64,000 nt of DNA from Pycnococcus provasolii (taxonomy: Eukaryota > Chlorophyta > Pseudoscourfieldiophyceae > Pseudoscourfieldiales), in the NCBI GenBank assembly GCA_049487715.1, contig CP150560.1, positions 248,001-312,000 on the forward strand, read 5' to 3'. Numbering within the stretch: the stretch's first letter is position 1; each line of letters begins with the position of its first letter. Both the position numbers and the translations under genes were made by a program. The notes below the pieces were generated by a model. That model worked only from the letters and a program-made list of their open reading frames with translations, ran no database searches and was not told where the DNA came from. Below, piece after piece: positions 40,101 through 45,807 of the stretch.

Positions 40101-41230
40101 AGACGGATGGTGCCAAATCCCGCGTGCAGCTGTGGCACGGCACACCGCACGCCGCCCTCAACGCGTGTGCCGGCCGACGCCGCGCCACTGGCTGTGAATA
40201 CGCACGCCATTTCAAGTTTCGGTGGAATGCGCGAGCTGGCTATAGTGATGTAAGCGCCACCGGCGATCGCTGGAACTGTTGCAGGCTTGATCGCGAAGAG
40301 CATCAGGTCGCGCATTACGTACATGTTGTGCCCCTGCATGTCCGACCGCGTCCATGCCGGCAAAAGCCGTCCTCCCGCGCCGTGGCCGGCGCGCAGCGCG
40401 ACGATCGTGCCCATGGGTCGCATCGCGGGCGCGACGCATGCGATTCTCGTTGGTGTCCTCGCGGCGCCACCGACGGAAACACCCCCACCGAACACGCAGT
40501 GGACAGCAAGCTCGCGCAGCAATCCAAAGCCGAAGACGGTAATCTCGTTACCGCCAGGTTCCGGGCTTGCAGATGGCGCAACGTCCGTGGTGGCTGCTGG
40601 TGGCATGAATGTGAAGGCGACGCCTGCACCGCCGACGAAGTCGCGCCCATTGTTCGCGACGCCAACGTCGGTCGTGAGTGGTGCCGGCGCGCCAACGGGC
40701 ATCGTCACCTCGCATCCCACGAGGCTACTGGAGTAGAATACAGCCTCTGCTGGTAGTCCTGCGCCGGCACGACATGCAGGTGGAAGGGCGTGGTGGAAGT
40801 GCGAGCCTGCAATCTGCGCGACGGTTCCCTCGAATCCGAGCGTTGGCAACACGGCGCCAACCTTCGCATCCTCGAGATAGAGAAATCCCAAGTCGAGCAC
40901 GGCGTATTCGGACGTGATGTTGAATATGGTGTAGTCGAGGTGAACAAATCCCGGCCGGCCAGCTGGCGGCGTCTCGCACTGCACGTGCGTCTCGCTGTGC
41001 ACGACGGCGCGTACGATACTCGCGTCGAACTTGCATCCGGTATGTGGCAGCGACGCGAACCCGGTTCCGGTGACGGTGACGACGGTCCCGCCCTTAACGG
41101 AGCCGGCGGCCGGAAAGACGGACGCGATGCGCGGGAAGTCGTATCCCACGGACGTCATGCAGAAAGACGTGAGCAGAAAGACGTGAAGGATGAGCACGAA
41201 GGAGCGCTTGAGTGATTGCGAAGTCGTCAT
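19130..41230 (-). CDS. Giant surface protein: ~60 IPT/TIG domains, GCC2/GCC3 Cys repeats, multi-pass membrane domain, acidic-Ser tail
   Basis: One uninterrupted frame. I chose the ATG at 41230 because MTTSQSLKRSFVLILHVFLL is a clean signal peptide directly before the first IPT (FPRIASVFPAAGSVKGGT). An ATG at 41635 would add 135 low-complexity residues. Length is 7,366 residues. In order: about 27 unique IPT/TIG domains (xPxxGxxxGGxxVxVxGxxF, CRFG, Vxxxxxxx-C-xxPA); a tandem array of 25 IPTs (residues ~2323-4468); ~7 more IPTs; Cys-rich GCC2/GCC3 ephrin-receptor-like repeats (~5137-5743: CPxGxYCPxG); a Pro/Asn-Gly-Thr linker; an extracellular domain with RRRTLLQ; about nine membrane helices (~6480-6970); and five acidic-Ser tail repeats. 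The family is not recognised. A surface receptor, adhesion or channel-associated role is plausible. Confidence 0.85.
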   Translation of the reverse strand: MTTSQSLKRSFVLILHVFLLTSFCMTSVGYDFPRIASVFPAAGSVKGGTVVTVTGTGFASLPHTGCKFDASIVRAVVHSETHVQCETPPAGRPGFVHLDYTIFNITSEYAVLDLGFLYLEDAKVGAVLPTLGFEGTVAQIAGSHFHHALPPACRAGAGLPAEAVFYSSSLVGCEVTMPVGAPAPLTTDVGVANNGRDFVGGAGVAFTFMPPAATTDVAPSASPEPGGNEITVFGFGLLRELAVHCVFGGGVSVGGAARTPTRIACVAPAMRPMGTIVALRAGHGAGGRLLPAWTRSDMQGHNMYVMRDLMLFAIKPATVPAIAGGAYITIASSRIPPKLEMACVFTASGAASAGTRVEGGVRCAVPQLHAGFGTIRLIRAGGSLLEGGIAWESATPPKVARLFPSAVAPEDVTLVEVFGEDLVSPGSGTSPLACVFGQDRRPVIFTSSSYGRCEAPVHLPTPSVHVRTSLPDAPIAASELSQAPELAVVPAHVIHAAYPPAVAVEGGASVTIAGANFPDDARRLGCRFGSTSPVMALLLNPTRVSCIAPSHGAGRAALDVAADATWSSRVDVPRPELLSLLYSASMDVSTVIPPDLPGGATTVVGATALGSKGTSVVCGFGNGLFSSGTVQDAHTVLCSTPESLCDASMVSVSHGAGGGSLAHPEDAAHAQHQRDLYSGHGFLYGSGIYYRGGVPVILAVDRTNLRGPAGVLFIYGHSFGGDATCEIGDGVASSTRRRTGSQGHFISSTVIACEPASLPRGEYALAITNDDGLTWSAPGPSARVRAALAAKAMLPARGSSEGGTSLVLSASSAQGLGDDASSSGVGDTMRAFDLSEELACVIGTIGPLAAHVRTENTIVCRTPASVPGLARVRISSSLAKLVDAGEWPRGSSRAVAPTFTYTSPTRLDPGSTTPLLIEASGGSLVRMMGVAFPLSGRFSCRFGGKAVPASYVSDGSIALCAAPAGSPGFTSVEVSLNAKDYTATVGDVASQILYTFSPRVRSTQPSLGEITGGQVIHIAGRHFIGSLTAGGGVAAAEANRCAFARAKGASQYSDPLAVHMESLTSAVSSVLTRCEAPAVDAVGPSSLAVLLPAPSGWQELSAMNDASARPTSAQSVPFGFAPVLSIDAVWPQAASESGGSKMTVYVGAGEGHLAAATASFCKFGSIGPVSAHTVEESQVECLLPATYPGAAAVEINPVLGMGGRFTTQELQLTVLPSLATQALVPFGAGSGKEGAGGKSITMVLSIPGMSNGGMPSASSAFGMSLLEGLQCGFDNALTAITSAHEQYVGCTVPPSPSGGAGFAAVRLLVYGQPLSVGPSAVGRAFVAGEDQFIYHESALPYAVDPLATLPHQEVVVHVYGENLYPGVASERGICQIGMFPPSSMHHVSSALVRCVAPPVELEAGALDVELDPHHLAGGGASSAGTGRAPILDAVLLATTAGVEPSTGHFSGGADVVAYGHDLSLVASSTRLTCGFGTIIVSARTSGDHANCVSPAHADGRTQFRLGVNAGRDSSADHATFSYLRSPTSTTIFPLHGHTDGSSMVTVSGVGFAAATMSDDPRNGGSIVCRFGEASSLGIALSDNLAVCRYPEQRPGFQHVQICAPPCTDEPAFGLNEIDVGGVRVRDDDAIFEYRTGYDVIDYMPKEFASCGHTPMYVTGAHFTQDIDVLTANGIVHATDVHFVSTALLHAFVPHQNIIFALYQDEVEMGFRTSNDASVKRIGMTTYYAAPKWTSIDPKTINSAGGTTVTLSGDNFTDTPQAYVAFGPIYVFDVTVTGRTQQVIKSPAIAPFDDAVAKLYELTIGLHPLSREACLDVPGATNTRTYFNADLKIVSTEGDDALTPAQVAGFATTATPRILSVNLLAGHTPGGTRIYIRGTGFDRSSLSCRFGVTQAAATWLSNFQMICHAPAMQAGFTTFEIINGLLTSSAGSQYLYLARAFVKNLVMPYERELGGSILPIVGENFVDLTNYIDLGGVGQSACRVGTYPTSPTLFISSVLLLCETPASNAGDHVVEVSNNNEDWTINLNTITYIPDVEPTGIYPYRGMQDGGQTVTITGEGFVEESTFECGFGTLRPIAGAWLSPSEILCAAPSHYESYVPLTTGLNVLQHSWMGATFKYIVRSIVQSMHKFDGPTTGGTLVLLEGLAIEMQEDMVCHFGGNGFVEARINLEGTRVACMGSPSHSAGFASIRLTDVYDDRRLNEEKMFLFVEPATILQVVPSHGTEAGGTIVDILGKDMVQLPQTPNSEGRFVSVGYAAILDSTFVSSVHLRFELPEYGEGVVNIEVATDSNGTDFSTSSLDFSIFIDPEVYAVQNFYDGDTQGIDEGGAEVRVYSLGLQSTEQLGCRFGTLGPVEATLVLEGEASCVSPAHIEGAVPVELTVNARDFTSSEAMYTYEKAARSYVSALTPSFGSSQGGASVTLVGAGFVPRADLRCRFGGESAPGMYVSSNVVICAAPPGRHIGFASVDVGKARYESVYEYREDPRVDMVTPKVGASSGGSVVHVSGRELAAETYCVIGLAGPTSATLVSTSLMACETPAHDEGVASVSMSADPVGMQLSSHVGSFEFMHLSGVDGVSTPSGTDEGGAEVRVYSLGLQSTEQLGCRFGTLGPVEATLVLEGEASCVSPAHIEGAVPVELTVNARDFTSSEALYTYEKAARSYVSALTPSFGSSQGGASVTLVGAGFVPRADLRCRFGGESAPGMYVSSNVVICAAPPGRHIGFASVDVGKARYESVYEYREDPRVDMVTPKVGASSGGSVVHVSGRELAAETYCVIGLAGPTSATLVSTSLMACETPAHDEGVASVSMSADPVGMQLSAHVGSFEFMHLSGVDGVSTPSGTDEGGAEVRVYSLGLQSTEQLGCRFGTLGPVEATLVLEGEASCVSPAHIEGAVPVELTVNARDFTSSEAMYTYEKAARSYVSALTPSFGSSQGGASVTLVGAGFVPRADLRCRFGGESAPGMYVSSDMVSCYVPGSMGGAHFTSVTLDGASASAESLYAYREDPHVDMVTPKVGASSGGSVVHVSGRELAAETYCVIGLAGPTSATLVSTSLMACETPAHDEGVASVSMSADPVGMQLSAHVGSFEFMHLSGVDGVSTPSGTDEGGAEVRVYSLGLQSTEQLGCRFGTLGPVEATLVLEGEASCVSPAHIEGAVPVELTVNARDFTSSEALYTYEKAARSYVSALTPSFGSSQGGASVTLVGAGFVPRADLRCRFGGESAPGMYVSSDMVSCYVPGSMGGAHFTSVTLDGASASAESLYAYREDPRVDMVTPKVGASSGGSVVHVSGRELAAETYCVIGLAGPTSATLVSTSLMACETPAHDEGVASVSMSADPVGMQLSAHVGSFEFMHLSGVDGVSTPSGTDEGGAEVRVYSLGLQSTEQLGCRFGTLGPVEATLVLEGEASCVSPAHIEGAVPVELTVNARDFTSSEALYTYEKAARSYVSALTPSFGSSQGGASVTLVGAGFVPRADLRCRFGGESAPGMYVSSDMVSCYVPGSMGGAHFTSVTLDGASASAESLYAYREDPRVDMVTPKVGASPGGSVVHVSGRELAAETYCVIGLAGPTSATLVSTSLMACETPAHDEGVASVSMSADPMGMQLSAHVGSFEFMHLSGVDGVSTPSGTDEGGAEVRVYSLGLQSTEQLGCRFGTLGPVEATLVLEGEASCVSPAHIEGAVPVELTVNARDFTSSEAMYTYEKAARSYVSALTPSFGSSQGGASVTLVGAGFVPRADLRCRFGGESAPGMYVSSDMVSCYVPGSMGGAHFTSVTLDGASASAESLYAYREDPRVDMVTPKVGASSGGSVVHVSGRELAAETYCVIGLAGPTSATLVSTSLMACETPAHDEGVASVSMSADPVGMQLSAHVGSFEFMHLSGVDGVSTPSGTDEGGAEVRVYSLGLQSTEQLGCRFGTLGPVEATLVLEGEASCVSPAHIEGAVPVELTVNARDFTSSEALYTYEKAARSYVSALTPSFGSSQGGASVTLVGAGFVPRADLRCRFGGESAPGMYVSSNVVICAAPPGRHIGFASVDVGKARYESVYEYREDPRVDMVTPKVGASSGGSVVHVSGRELAAETYCVIGLAGPTSATLVSTSLMACETPAHDEGVASVSMSADPVGMQLSAHVGSFEFMHLSGVDGVSTPSGTDEGGAEVRVYSLGLQSTEQLGCRFGTLGPVEATLVLEGEASCVSPAHIEGAVPVELTVNARDFTSSEALYTYEKAARSYVSALTPSFGSSQGGASVTLVGAGFVPRADLRCRFGGESAPGMYVSSNVVICAAPPGRHIGFASVDVGKARYESVYEYREDPRVDMVTPKVGASSGGSVVHVSGRELAAETYCVIGLAGPTSATLVSTSLMACETPAHDEGVASVSMSADPVGMQLSAHVGSFEFMHLSGVDGVSTPSGTDEGGAEVRVYSLGLQSTEQLGCRFGTLGPVEATLVLEGEASCVSPAHIEGAVPVELTVNARDFTSSEAMFTFISLLRASVEDISPSRSYVGADGYAVVHVGGMSSLNPLFSPLCKLGGIVAQSVGSGGGDIMLCSLSDITSQGFASVTINAFGKDPGRLRSKDIFTIEGALPMQQYLIRPSVALSDGGTIVFTEGDHLIGEEILCDEVGQYSSARQISSALISCESRNNPEGMGEVNLAIVSIGEEPVRNTASGLGLEFVRPMDSTGIHPSAGSGMGGATVSVYATVDTEALSDLSCRIGTIGPLIGRHIASGHIECVTPAHAVDMRVPAGASLSQISTQFAFGGTTPLASYMFASDPELRAIIPHASVIRMEAVSFEVHGARLSSDMACLIGSHVTAAFAMSASAAVCTAPVDGRAGFSEVSLQVTMPDSPSVPISTKRVGSDPITLEFFEPSIARVIMPTIVDANSPEPILLFGEHLLGDVCVFSAEASRGDLLSSTVLRCPAPAGMQTWEFVNVGWKDESVHVARVGAGGDGVGVTLHRAPPMRISGAQPLAGPEAGGSIVSVFGDNFLSDSMSSQIVLRASSLLQGATHSAMACRFGPIQPVHARVESPHLLKCLSPASYPGGDGLLSVSMDRGRSFVSSLPMLTFEPRQPATIRAVVPNVGVMTGGTPVFIVGYNFVNSSMLKCRFGATESEATFLSSASVLCVAPRAARAGPVFIELSTNGADYTADRMLFTYTVCPSGSYCPASSGEPIKSPRGSFCPGQGNTNFTLCPPGTIQPHEGSSGCLPSPAGHYAPDFGLVTATVCPPGWICDETGLRILIKPCVAGHYCLEGTWTANFTDFEVPERPLPCPFGYYCGPGATTDKSIIGNYTTPQPCYAGYVCEPGSQTPQGSGPCPSGMYCPPGRMIACPPRAYCPGVANTEPRLCPPGSYNQEYGKSSCKLCPLGTICPGFAREYPVICPRGFLCDILGLAEASQRCPAGHYCLANTLTMNPLASLDEAQLLRSSPLALNVENFRPKPCLPATYCTSGVTGNVTIEGDFSAPQPCKEGSYCEWATSDRQTDVLQTQETEGGETGIDISNPMFKCPAGHYCPKGTYIPIPAPRGSFARGIGNAQPTPCLPGTYTHYEGFDSCLPCPAGYEAPFDGTFKPSICRAGTFRSLRDSITCRNCPMGSWSPATGVTEESLCIPCNPGTVCGVEGMQNNKPFGEDLKIPTNEFVTACEDAQSKLGENADPEADASCYMVETQPLGKATLCPEGYVCDARTTTATEKCPDGYYCGYGTTPESQFHNLCPAGYYCPEGASASSRFQFICQRCHYCPAGTGVILPRCVEGTESSPGATAIFDCRADGITFWQVQPLRSDQLMYVWARELGNLATGDSNSTGDGEGGTQPYDPSYDYSVLAGFPPSPPPPTPPGLPPDAVLAPPPPTPVEVLDASSVNGTNGTSTNGTGGIDTTSGPVDLAPCLGKNFHRLEPEIVFVERDLLSAVFQPKIPYNDTLGRVMTKYKLKHNNVAKLTFDFRNINPEIYYSLHYEIIVFTGNAVDRTACVKDTAERKRVPCPPYDTGDGINVKTMGIIEDRQYEEKCPPSTSAIELPYWLSFWSPPEGNPIKDPTKPYEGLDFVRKRTVVELNIMGLIETEFRVEIRLLHGLYQAQSRDGFQDTLCMEMTESVRAAGAPDSAFHVITPRNDDYQLPLNIPLTEIRFRQLSKEYIYCNEDNPFPACRNAEPNFAMSFNSSRSSEVKEYYAFLEANPDFFAKKEGTDEVLDLGVDLVLARRRMLGRSGANHNVSVSIGDPLAATRGRRRTLLQSEDAINQATAAAGELASQNDGTVVSNLVSDIIEIEKNVLEDPSQYWKGDRDLFAASYLPFFSACRGFDSYMHLYQILEIPYQKYELTSSTGEASTIGNYGGCDLVTPEETIFIFQWAPQQQMPNADGCNLEFQCLYEENILEAAALSRWFEAEQDTLFYITESPEPNKKMFQSSMLARDDTDPPMDTSAYAADIASQSIIPVTFTSAAGQYQKGTAPTSVSMDMSFWQKSFYDKQMVEIELTLDEFVNVKKHDGEYKLSISLEALNWFNLLNSFRYDFLFYILLFIGLGGLAVFINASFWLLNRICTRLREPPKFRFLPYLSVATTAPFYGTILAMIPFFTAQYGVRLLIANIGIDGFPDDLDNLGKTLSSKEVTRAMNGRMAVCFMVVSVFMMVASSKILVPKRATSDGMFIEEDEDTIFHPEAWKRSHYILINILVNGLNIALIEFSFTTFYSENFFTVFVAMKALHLVVENYVGEFLQEDLVSCPTSVGLAMTGGLVTIAAEDFTDFTLGTYMDFVISLGEYVFLDAALGAVFQYIGRANSFITRTYYRLRGNLVAADLAGGYVESEESVVEDLMSFLTGWGVNSVTLIMTPFMIYFYFDFNEQLQFAELFGIRTKDLIIYILFALVIMPFQMVMDIFIFNTQELFHGWKVYEYMKYASYRFNNRSARWKGFEAQTDQSISESLRSIDLLCFSSQFYFIVGIAGTGVFVFALSIAMMLRVEYNMFKDPMLSFCCLLTLGSCSMVQRAAMLIANYGGLWAIKGDGRNFSDGLLDDPDELPFETVKQDIQDEGRGGRWSSIDDLTVADLTSTAFRHRFLEYNRSWILEQLTEILTPRTAKRLSKLRKGGARVSISDDSDSDDDGPEMRFEGPVNLSPSSYGILRLWLSHARQSASGHFGRRVGGLSSSSDSDSDGGIAARMRRFGGPVRLSDDAQALLLGWLAAARQARGERGTTKRALSSSDDDSSSDGSERGRRMRNLGPVILAPRSRMMLVTWLSHARASGQRKAMHSKPAQQAVLSSESDDDSGSDDAAAAMTRSTKMVLHPQSLSLIRQWLDAAKKRRGTAQKSRDNLMLSDLDTETDMDDVGGRFRNAPIPRPDGAAAHVLREWIKNMRRKLAERALLDSSTDSGDGGGGGGGGGGGRRLLSSTSDDD
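19165..19205. repeat. (CAC)n microsatellite encoding poly-Gly in the giant protein tail
   Basis: About twelve CAC/CAT triplets; on the minus strand they encode a Gly run just before the RRLLSSTSDDD C-terminus. Likely length-polymorphic. Confidence 0.7.
27826..34262 (-). repeat. Tandem array of three-IPT units (eight full units plus one partial)
   Basis: Units of 774 or 783 bp repeat head to tail with very high identity. Each encodes three IPT domains: one starting near TDEGGAEVRVYS, one near SALTPSFGSSQGG and one near VDMVTPKVGASSGG. The first IPT occurs nine times, the other two eight times. Within the second IPT a sharply bounded ~92-102 bp segment has two unrelated versions: A (NVVICAAPPGRHIG, 774-bp unit) and B (DMVSCYVPGSMGG, 783-bp unit). 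The order along the array is A A B B B B A A. Unit boundaries step at about 28575, 29349, 30132, 30915, 31698, 32481, 33255 and 34029. Confidence 0.92.
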
Positions 41231-41518
41231 GACGAAAGCGCCGAATGAAAATAATGGGAACGTGAATGTGGATGTGAAAGTGGACGTGGATGTGGAAAAA
41301 GTCGCATGCGAACGTGCAAGTGTTCTTCCACTTCTGCAAGTTCTTCTTCTTCGAAACACCCACACTGTGAACGCCCATGTGAAAGTGCTGAAAGCTAGCA
41401 GACATAACAACATACAAGAGCATACAAGAGTGAAAGACTCATATGCATAGGAATACAAATCACAACATGAAGAAGGCGTGAAGATGAAGAAGAAGCCAAG
41501 GCTGAAGATGGGAAGCAG

Positions 41519-41572
41519 CCACCAAGACGGCCAAGACGGCCAAGACGGCCAAGGCGGCCAAGACGGCGTGGC
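41519..41572. repeat. 9-bp tandem repeat (CCAAGACGG)n
   Basis: Five to six copies of CAAGACGGC-type units just upstream of the preferred start of the giant gene. If the upstream ATG at 41635 were used they would encode a PSWPSWPSW repeat, an unlikely protein segment. Confidence 0.7.
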
Positions 41573-41741
41573 TGCCACCACACCTCCTCCTCCTCCTCCC
41601 CTGAGGCCTCCCCCTCCAGGCGTCGAGAAGGCCATGGCGCCTTTTTCGCTCGCTCGGCAAGGGGGGGCTTGTGGAAACTAATATCCCCTACCAACAGGAC
41701 ACACTCCCGCCACCTGGCTCACTCACCCCACCCCAGGGTTA

Positions 41742-41945
41742 TTGCCAGGGACCGCTAACCCTAGCAATAACCCTACACCCTAACCCAAAACCATACACCC
41801 TACACCCAAAACCCTTCTCCTACACCCTACACCCTTCCTACACCCTACACCCTTCCTACACCCTACACCCTACACCCTACCCTTACACCCAAAACCCTAC
41901 ACCCAAAACCCAAAACCCTACACCTACACCCTTGACCCTACCTCT
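41742..41945. repeat. Degenerate telomere-like CCCTACA/CCCTAA tract
   Basis: About 200 bp dominated by CCCTACAC, CCCTAACC and CCCAAAACC units on the plus strand, a degenerate G-strand/C-strand telomere-like array between the two giant genes. No coding potential is seen. Confidence 0.7.
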
Positions 41946-42378
41946 ACTTCCTACTACAAGCGATGGAGGAGGCGACGGGTGAGAGCGATGGAGGAGGCGA
42001 CGGGTGGCTAGCTACCTTAAGCGCGGTTTGACTAACTACAGTACAGTAGTACTAAGATGCCAAGCAAGGGTAACTTACATGAGAAGGTTGTTAAGCCTTA
42101 GTTAGCGTGGAGTAAACTTACCACTATCTATGCGAGCAACTTATTAACTACTGTAAAGTACAGTACCTATTAACTAGAATTATCACCTATTTAAGTACTA
42201 TGTACTATGTACAGTACAGTACTGTACTTTATGTGTTACAGGTACCTACCTTATTATCTAACCTTGCCCCCCCATATGTATACACACACTCACTCACACT
42301 CACACTCACACTCACACTCACACTCACACTCACACTCACACTCACACACAATTAAAGACGAAGTTGCCCACCTTAAGG
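41946..42378. other. Intergenic region between the giant genes: tandem, palindromic and CACTCA repeats
   Basis: Holds two direct copies of AGCGATGGAGGAGGCGACGG (about 41959-42008), an AT-rich zone of GTAC/CAGTAC palindromes (42036-42235) and a (CACTCA)n microsatellite (about 42287-42347). No gene is seen. Its right end is the 3' flank of the polycystin-like gene. Confidence 0.65.
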
Positions 42379-45300
42379 CTACGATTTCTTCATCATCATC
42401 AGCGGGTCACCCACGACGTCTTCGGACGTGGGACTTCCAGCGAATGACTCTTGATGCTTCGCACCAAGCGCTATCGTCGATAAATCAACCACGGCACCCA
42501 AGGCTTGCATCATGTCCAGCGTAATGCTAGCCATGCCGCGCGTCGTGTCGTACCCTCTCTTAAGGCTCAGCTGCACCAGCGGCAAGCCACGGTACAAGTC
42601 GAACTCCGAGCCACCACGGACTCCAATGTCGCCAAGAATACGCCTCGCCACAACTTTGCAGGCATTCATCTGCGCATTCTTAATCTCCTCATCGTTCATA
42701 CCATTCAGCATGCTCTGAACCTCGTCTTTTTTCAGGTGACGATCTTGTCCAAAGCTCCGATAACGAGTCAACTTGTGATGATGATCGCTGCCAAATACAT
42801 GCTCGTACTCCGATTGGGGCACGAAATTGAAGAGCGAGTAATCCAGCTTCGGAAGAGCACGCGCCTGTTTCATCCGCGCCAACGCATCCACGCGACCGGA
42901 TTTGGCTCGTTTAAATGGGGTGGAGGTTGAGGCATCGGACAATTTCATACTTGCGATACTTGCGAGATCGCTCTTTGGGGCCTTCAAAGAATTCGATGGC
43001 GCCGCGGTGAATCCTGCTGCCCATCCTGCGCGTGTTTGCATCGTTCGGATATCCTTCAAACACCTCATGTGTAGATCGTGGATCATCTCTCCCGTAGCTA
43101 TTACACCGACAGTGCCAACAATGGGAAGATTGATTGATCGGTAATGCGCGTGGTTCATACGAAGCCATCGAGCTCCTTGAGCCTGCAATTGTTCGTCACT
43201 CATTTCTTCAAGCTTATGCTCCCGGGAGAGGTCGAGCGTCGCGGCAGTCTTGCGATCAATTACACCGTCAGAAAGATCCTCCGCGCGGTTCGCCGCATTC
43301 ACGAGTCGTGCCAGCGCTCGCTGAAGCTCCACAATTTCGTGCCTCGCATCTTGACGTTCCTGTGCCGAGGCGGATCCCTTCGTGAGTACGTTACGCTTCA
43401 TACGAATTGCATGGTGTATCCCTGACCAGATTTGCTTCCGTTTTTGCTCCATCGCGTTCTTCGCATTCGTGTGCTCCACAGCCGAGTGAACTCCCCGCGT
43501 TTCGCGATCCATCAAAGTCTTTGAAGCCATGAGGCCAGTCAGGACATTTTCCTCAAAAAATCGGCTTTCAAATGCTGTCGATTTACGCGGCACCTTGCCA
43601 CCATGACTTGCCTTATCGCCAGGCGGCCAGACGGAAAATGTTCTCTCCATTGCCTGCGTTTTCGTGATGTACGCTTGCATGCGAAGACAGCGCTTCAAAA
43701 AATTCGAACCTTTATCCTTAAGCAGAGCAACTCCAATCCACTTCAAGTCAAGTGCCTTGAGGATGCTAATCACGATCTGCAAATATGGGCCATATTGTGA
43801 TGTTGGCGAGGCTGTCACCTTCCTAAATAGCAGTTCGCCATCACTCAGGTTAGCTTCTCGGAACTCAGAAGACTTCCGTTTTTGTTCCTGCTCCTGCACG
43901 TAATAATCGACGATAATTGCCATGAAGAATTGAATAAGAATGTACCACATGTAGAATGGGTAGGCGGCATAAAATAGGCCAACCACTACATCCGTGATTG
44001 CATCATTCAACACACCAGCAGGCATAATCGCCTCACGAATAAAATTACCCTCATCGGCAAGAGCATACTCGAAGAGCTCAGTCTGAGCTTTATTGAAAGT
44101 ATTGAGATGCTCGATATGATCGCCCAGAATCATGAGAGCTATAAATGCAAATCCCCATGTCAAGAATGCTATAACCACGGTGAGCACCGCTAAATCAGGA
44201 ATTGCACGCTGCATGGCACGCGTGAATGGATAAAAGGCGCTAGTTCTGCTGAGCAGACCCATTAGGTTACCGACGATGAGCAGTAGAATGGGCAATTGCA
44301 AGAACGTGTGGGACTGCCAGATCTGAACCATGCTGTCGATACGATCGAGTATGTGTAAGTACTCGCTGCGCTCTTGCCCATCAATCGGCAACGACATGCG
44401 CCACGCTCCGATAGGCATGCCAGGCGACACGTCCTGCGAAGCCGCGAGTCGCTTCGGCAAAAGCCAGCGTGCGTCCGCGCTGCCGACATTATCGTAAAAC
44501 TAGAGAGTGCATGTGTGCGTGTGTGTGTGTGATGTTAGTGCTTGTGTTAGCGCCGTGAAAATTGTTGTGCCTGGACACAAACAAACAAAGCAAAGTAAAA
44601 CAAAGCAAAATTCTCTCCACAAAGAAAGAAAAACGAAACGTACCTGGTACACATCCTTGTATCCAAACGTTTTTGAGTAGTTGAGATAGTAGTACCATTT
44701 TAAGACAATAGAAGATCCGATCAGCATGGGGATGGCTAGATTGTCGAGATCTGACACGACATCCCACGAACTGTAAAGCAAGAATGAAGACCTTACGACA
44801 GCAAAGCGATTTTGCCGCTTCGTATTTTCGGCGTGAGCACGTCTTGCACGCTTTGCAAGTATGAGTAGCTCGTTCAATGTCAAAAACGTGGTGATGCCCA
44901 CGAATAGTACTTCGAAAATTAGGCATATCATGCCACGTCTGCTCGTGAAATAATTATAGTCGGCAGGAAGCATGGTTGTGGTTGGCGTGGCAAAATATTC
45001 GCCTGACGGGCCGCGTTCGTATGTGATCGTCACATCCATGATTGTGTCAAGCTTATGATTATGCATGGGAATACGAACGATCATAGCTTCCGTGCGATTG
45101 TCAAGAAATTGGCCATAGGCCATGGAACCGAGAATTTTTCGTGCCCTTGTCGACGAAATGCTGCCAGTGATGAATACCTCAAATGTTGAGTCCGCGCCAG
45201 AACGAGTATCACCATAACTGTACGATGCGTTGTAGTATGCATAGGGTGCGCCCGTTTTGTTGCGGATCTCACCACGCGATGCATTATAAAATGCATCCAT

Positions 45301-45768
45301 GTGTGGCGCTAAGTTGGGATTGTACAGCAGGCTGTCCAAAAGATCCGTGTGTAATTCAGAACGCTGAATATGTGTAATCGATGCATCAAATCCATAAGGC
45401 GCGCCTCGGCTGACAGATGCGCATCCACCAGCCGAGAAGAGGGGAGCGAACCGCTTCTTAAATCGGCGATCGGCGGGACATCCGACAGGGCGTTCTCGAC
45501 GGATTGTTTTGATATATAAGCCACCAATCACTCGCATATCGTCAAGGGCGCCCAACGCACGTGGCTTGCTATATTTGATCCAGTCAGTTGAAGCCAATTT
45601 CTCAATGAAAGACTGCTGCTTTTGGTCAGTCGACAGGTAGCCAGCTCGATCCGCAATTCCAGTCTTACCGGGCGCCGCAAGTAATTTAGCTCTGGACGTG
45701 GTAGAGGTCGAAGTTCGGAGAAGCTTACGCGAAGCTGCATTGGCAGTGTTATTTTCCACCGCAGCCAA

Positions 45769-45807
<39 letters not shown>

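Noticed and set aside
41231-41635. N-terminal 135-residue extension of the giant protein
   Set aside because: Low-complexity sequence made of 9-bp and TC-rich repeats; the signal peptide and first IPT begin right after the ATG at 41230, so the extension is probably leader.
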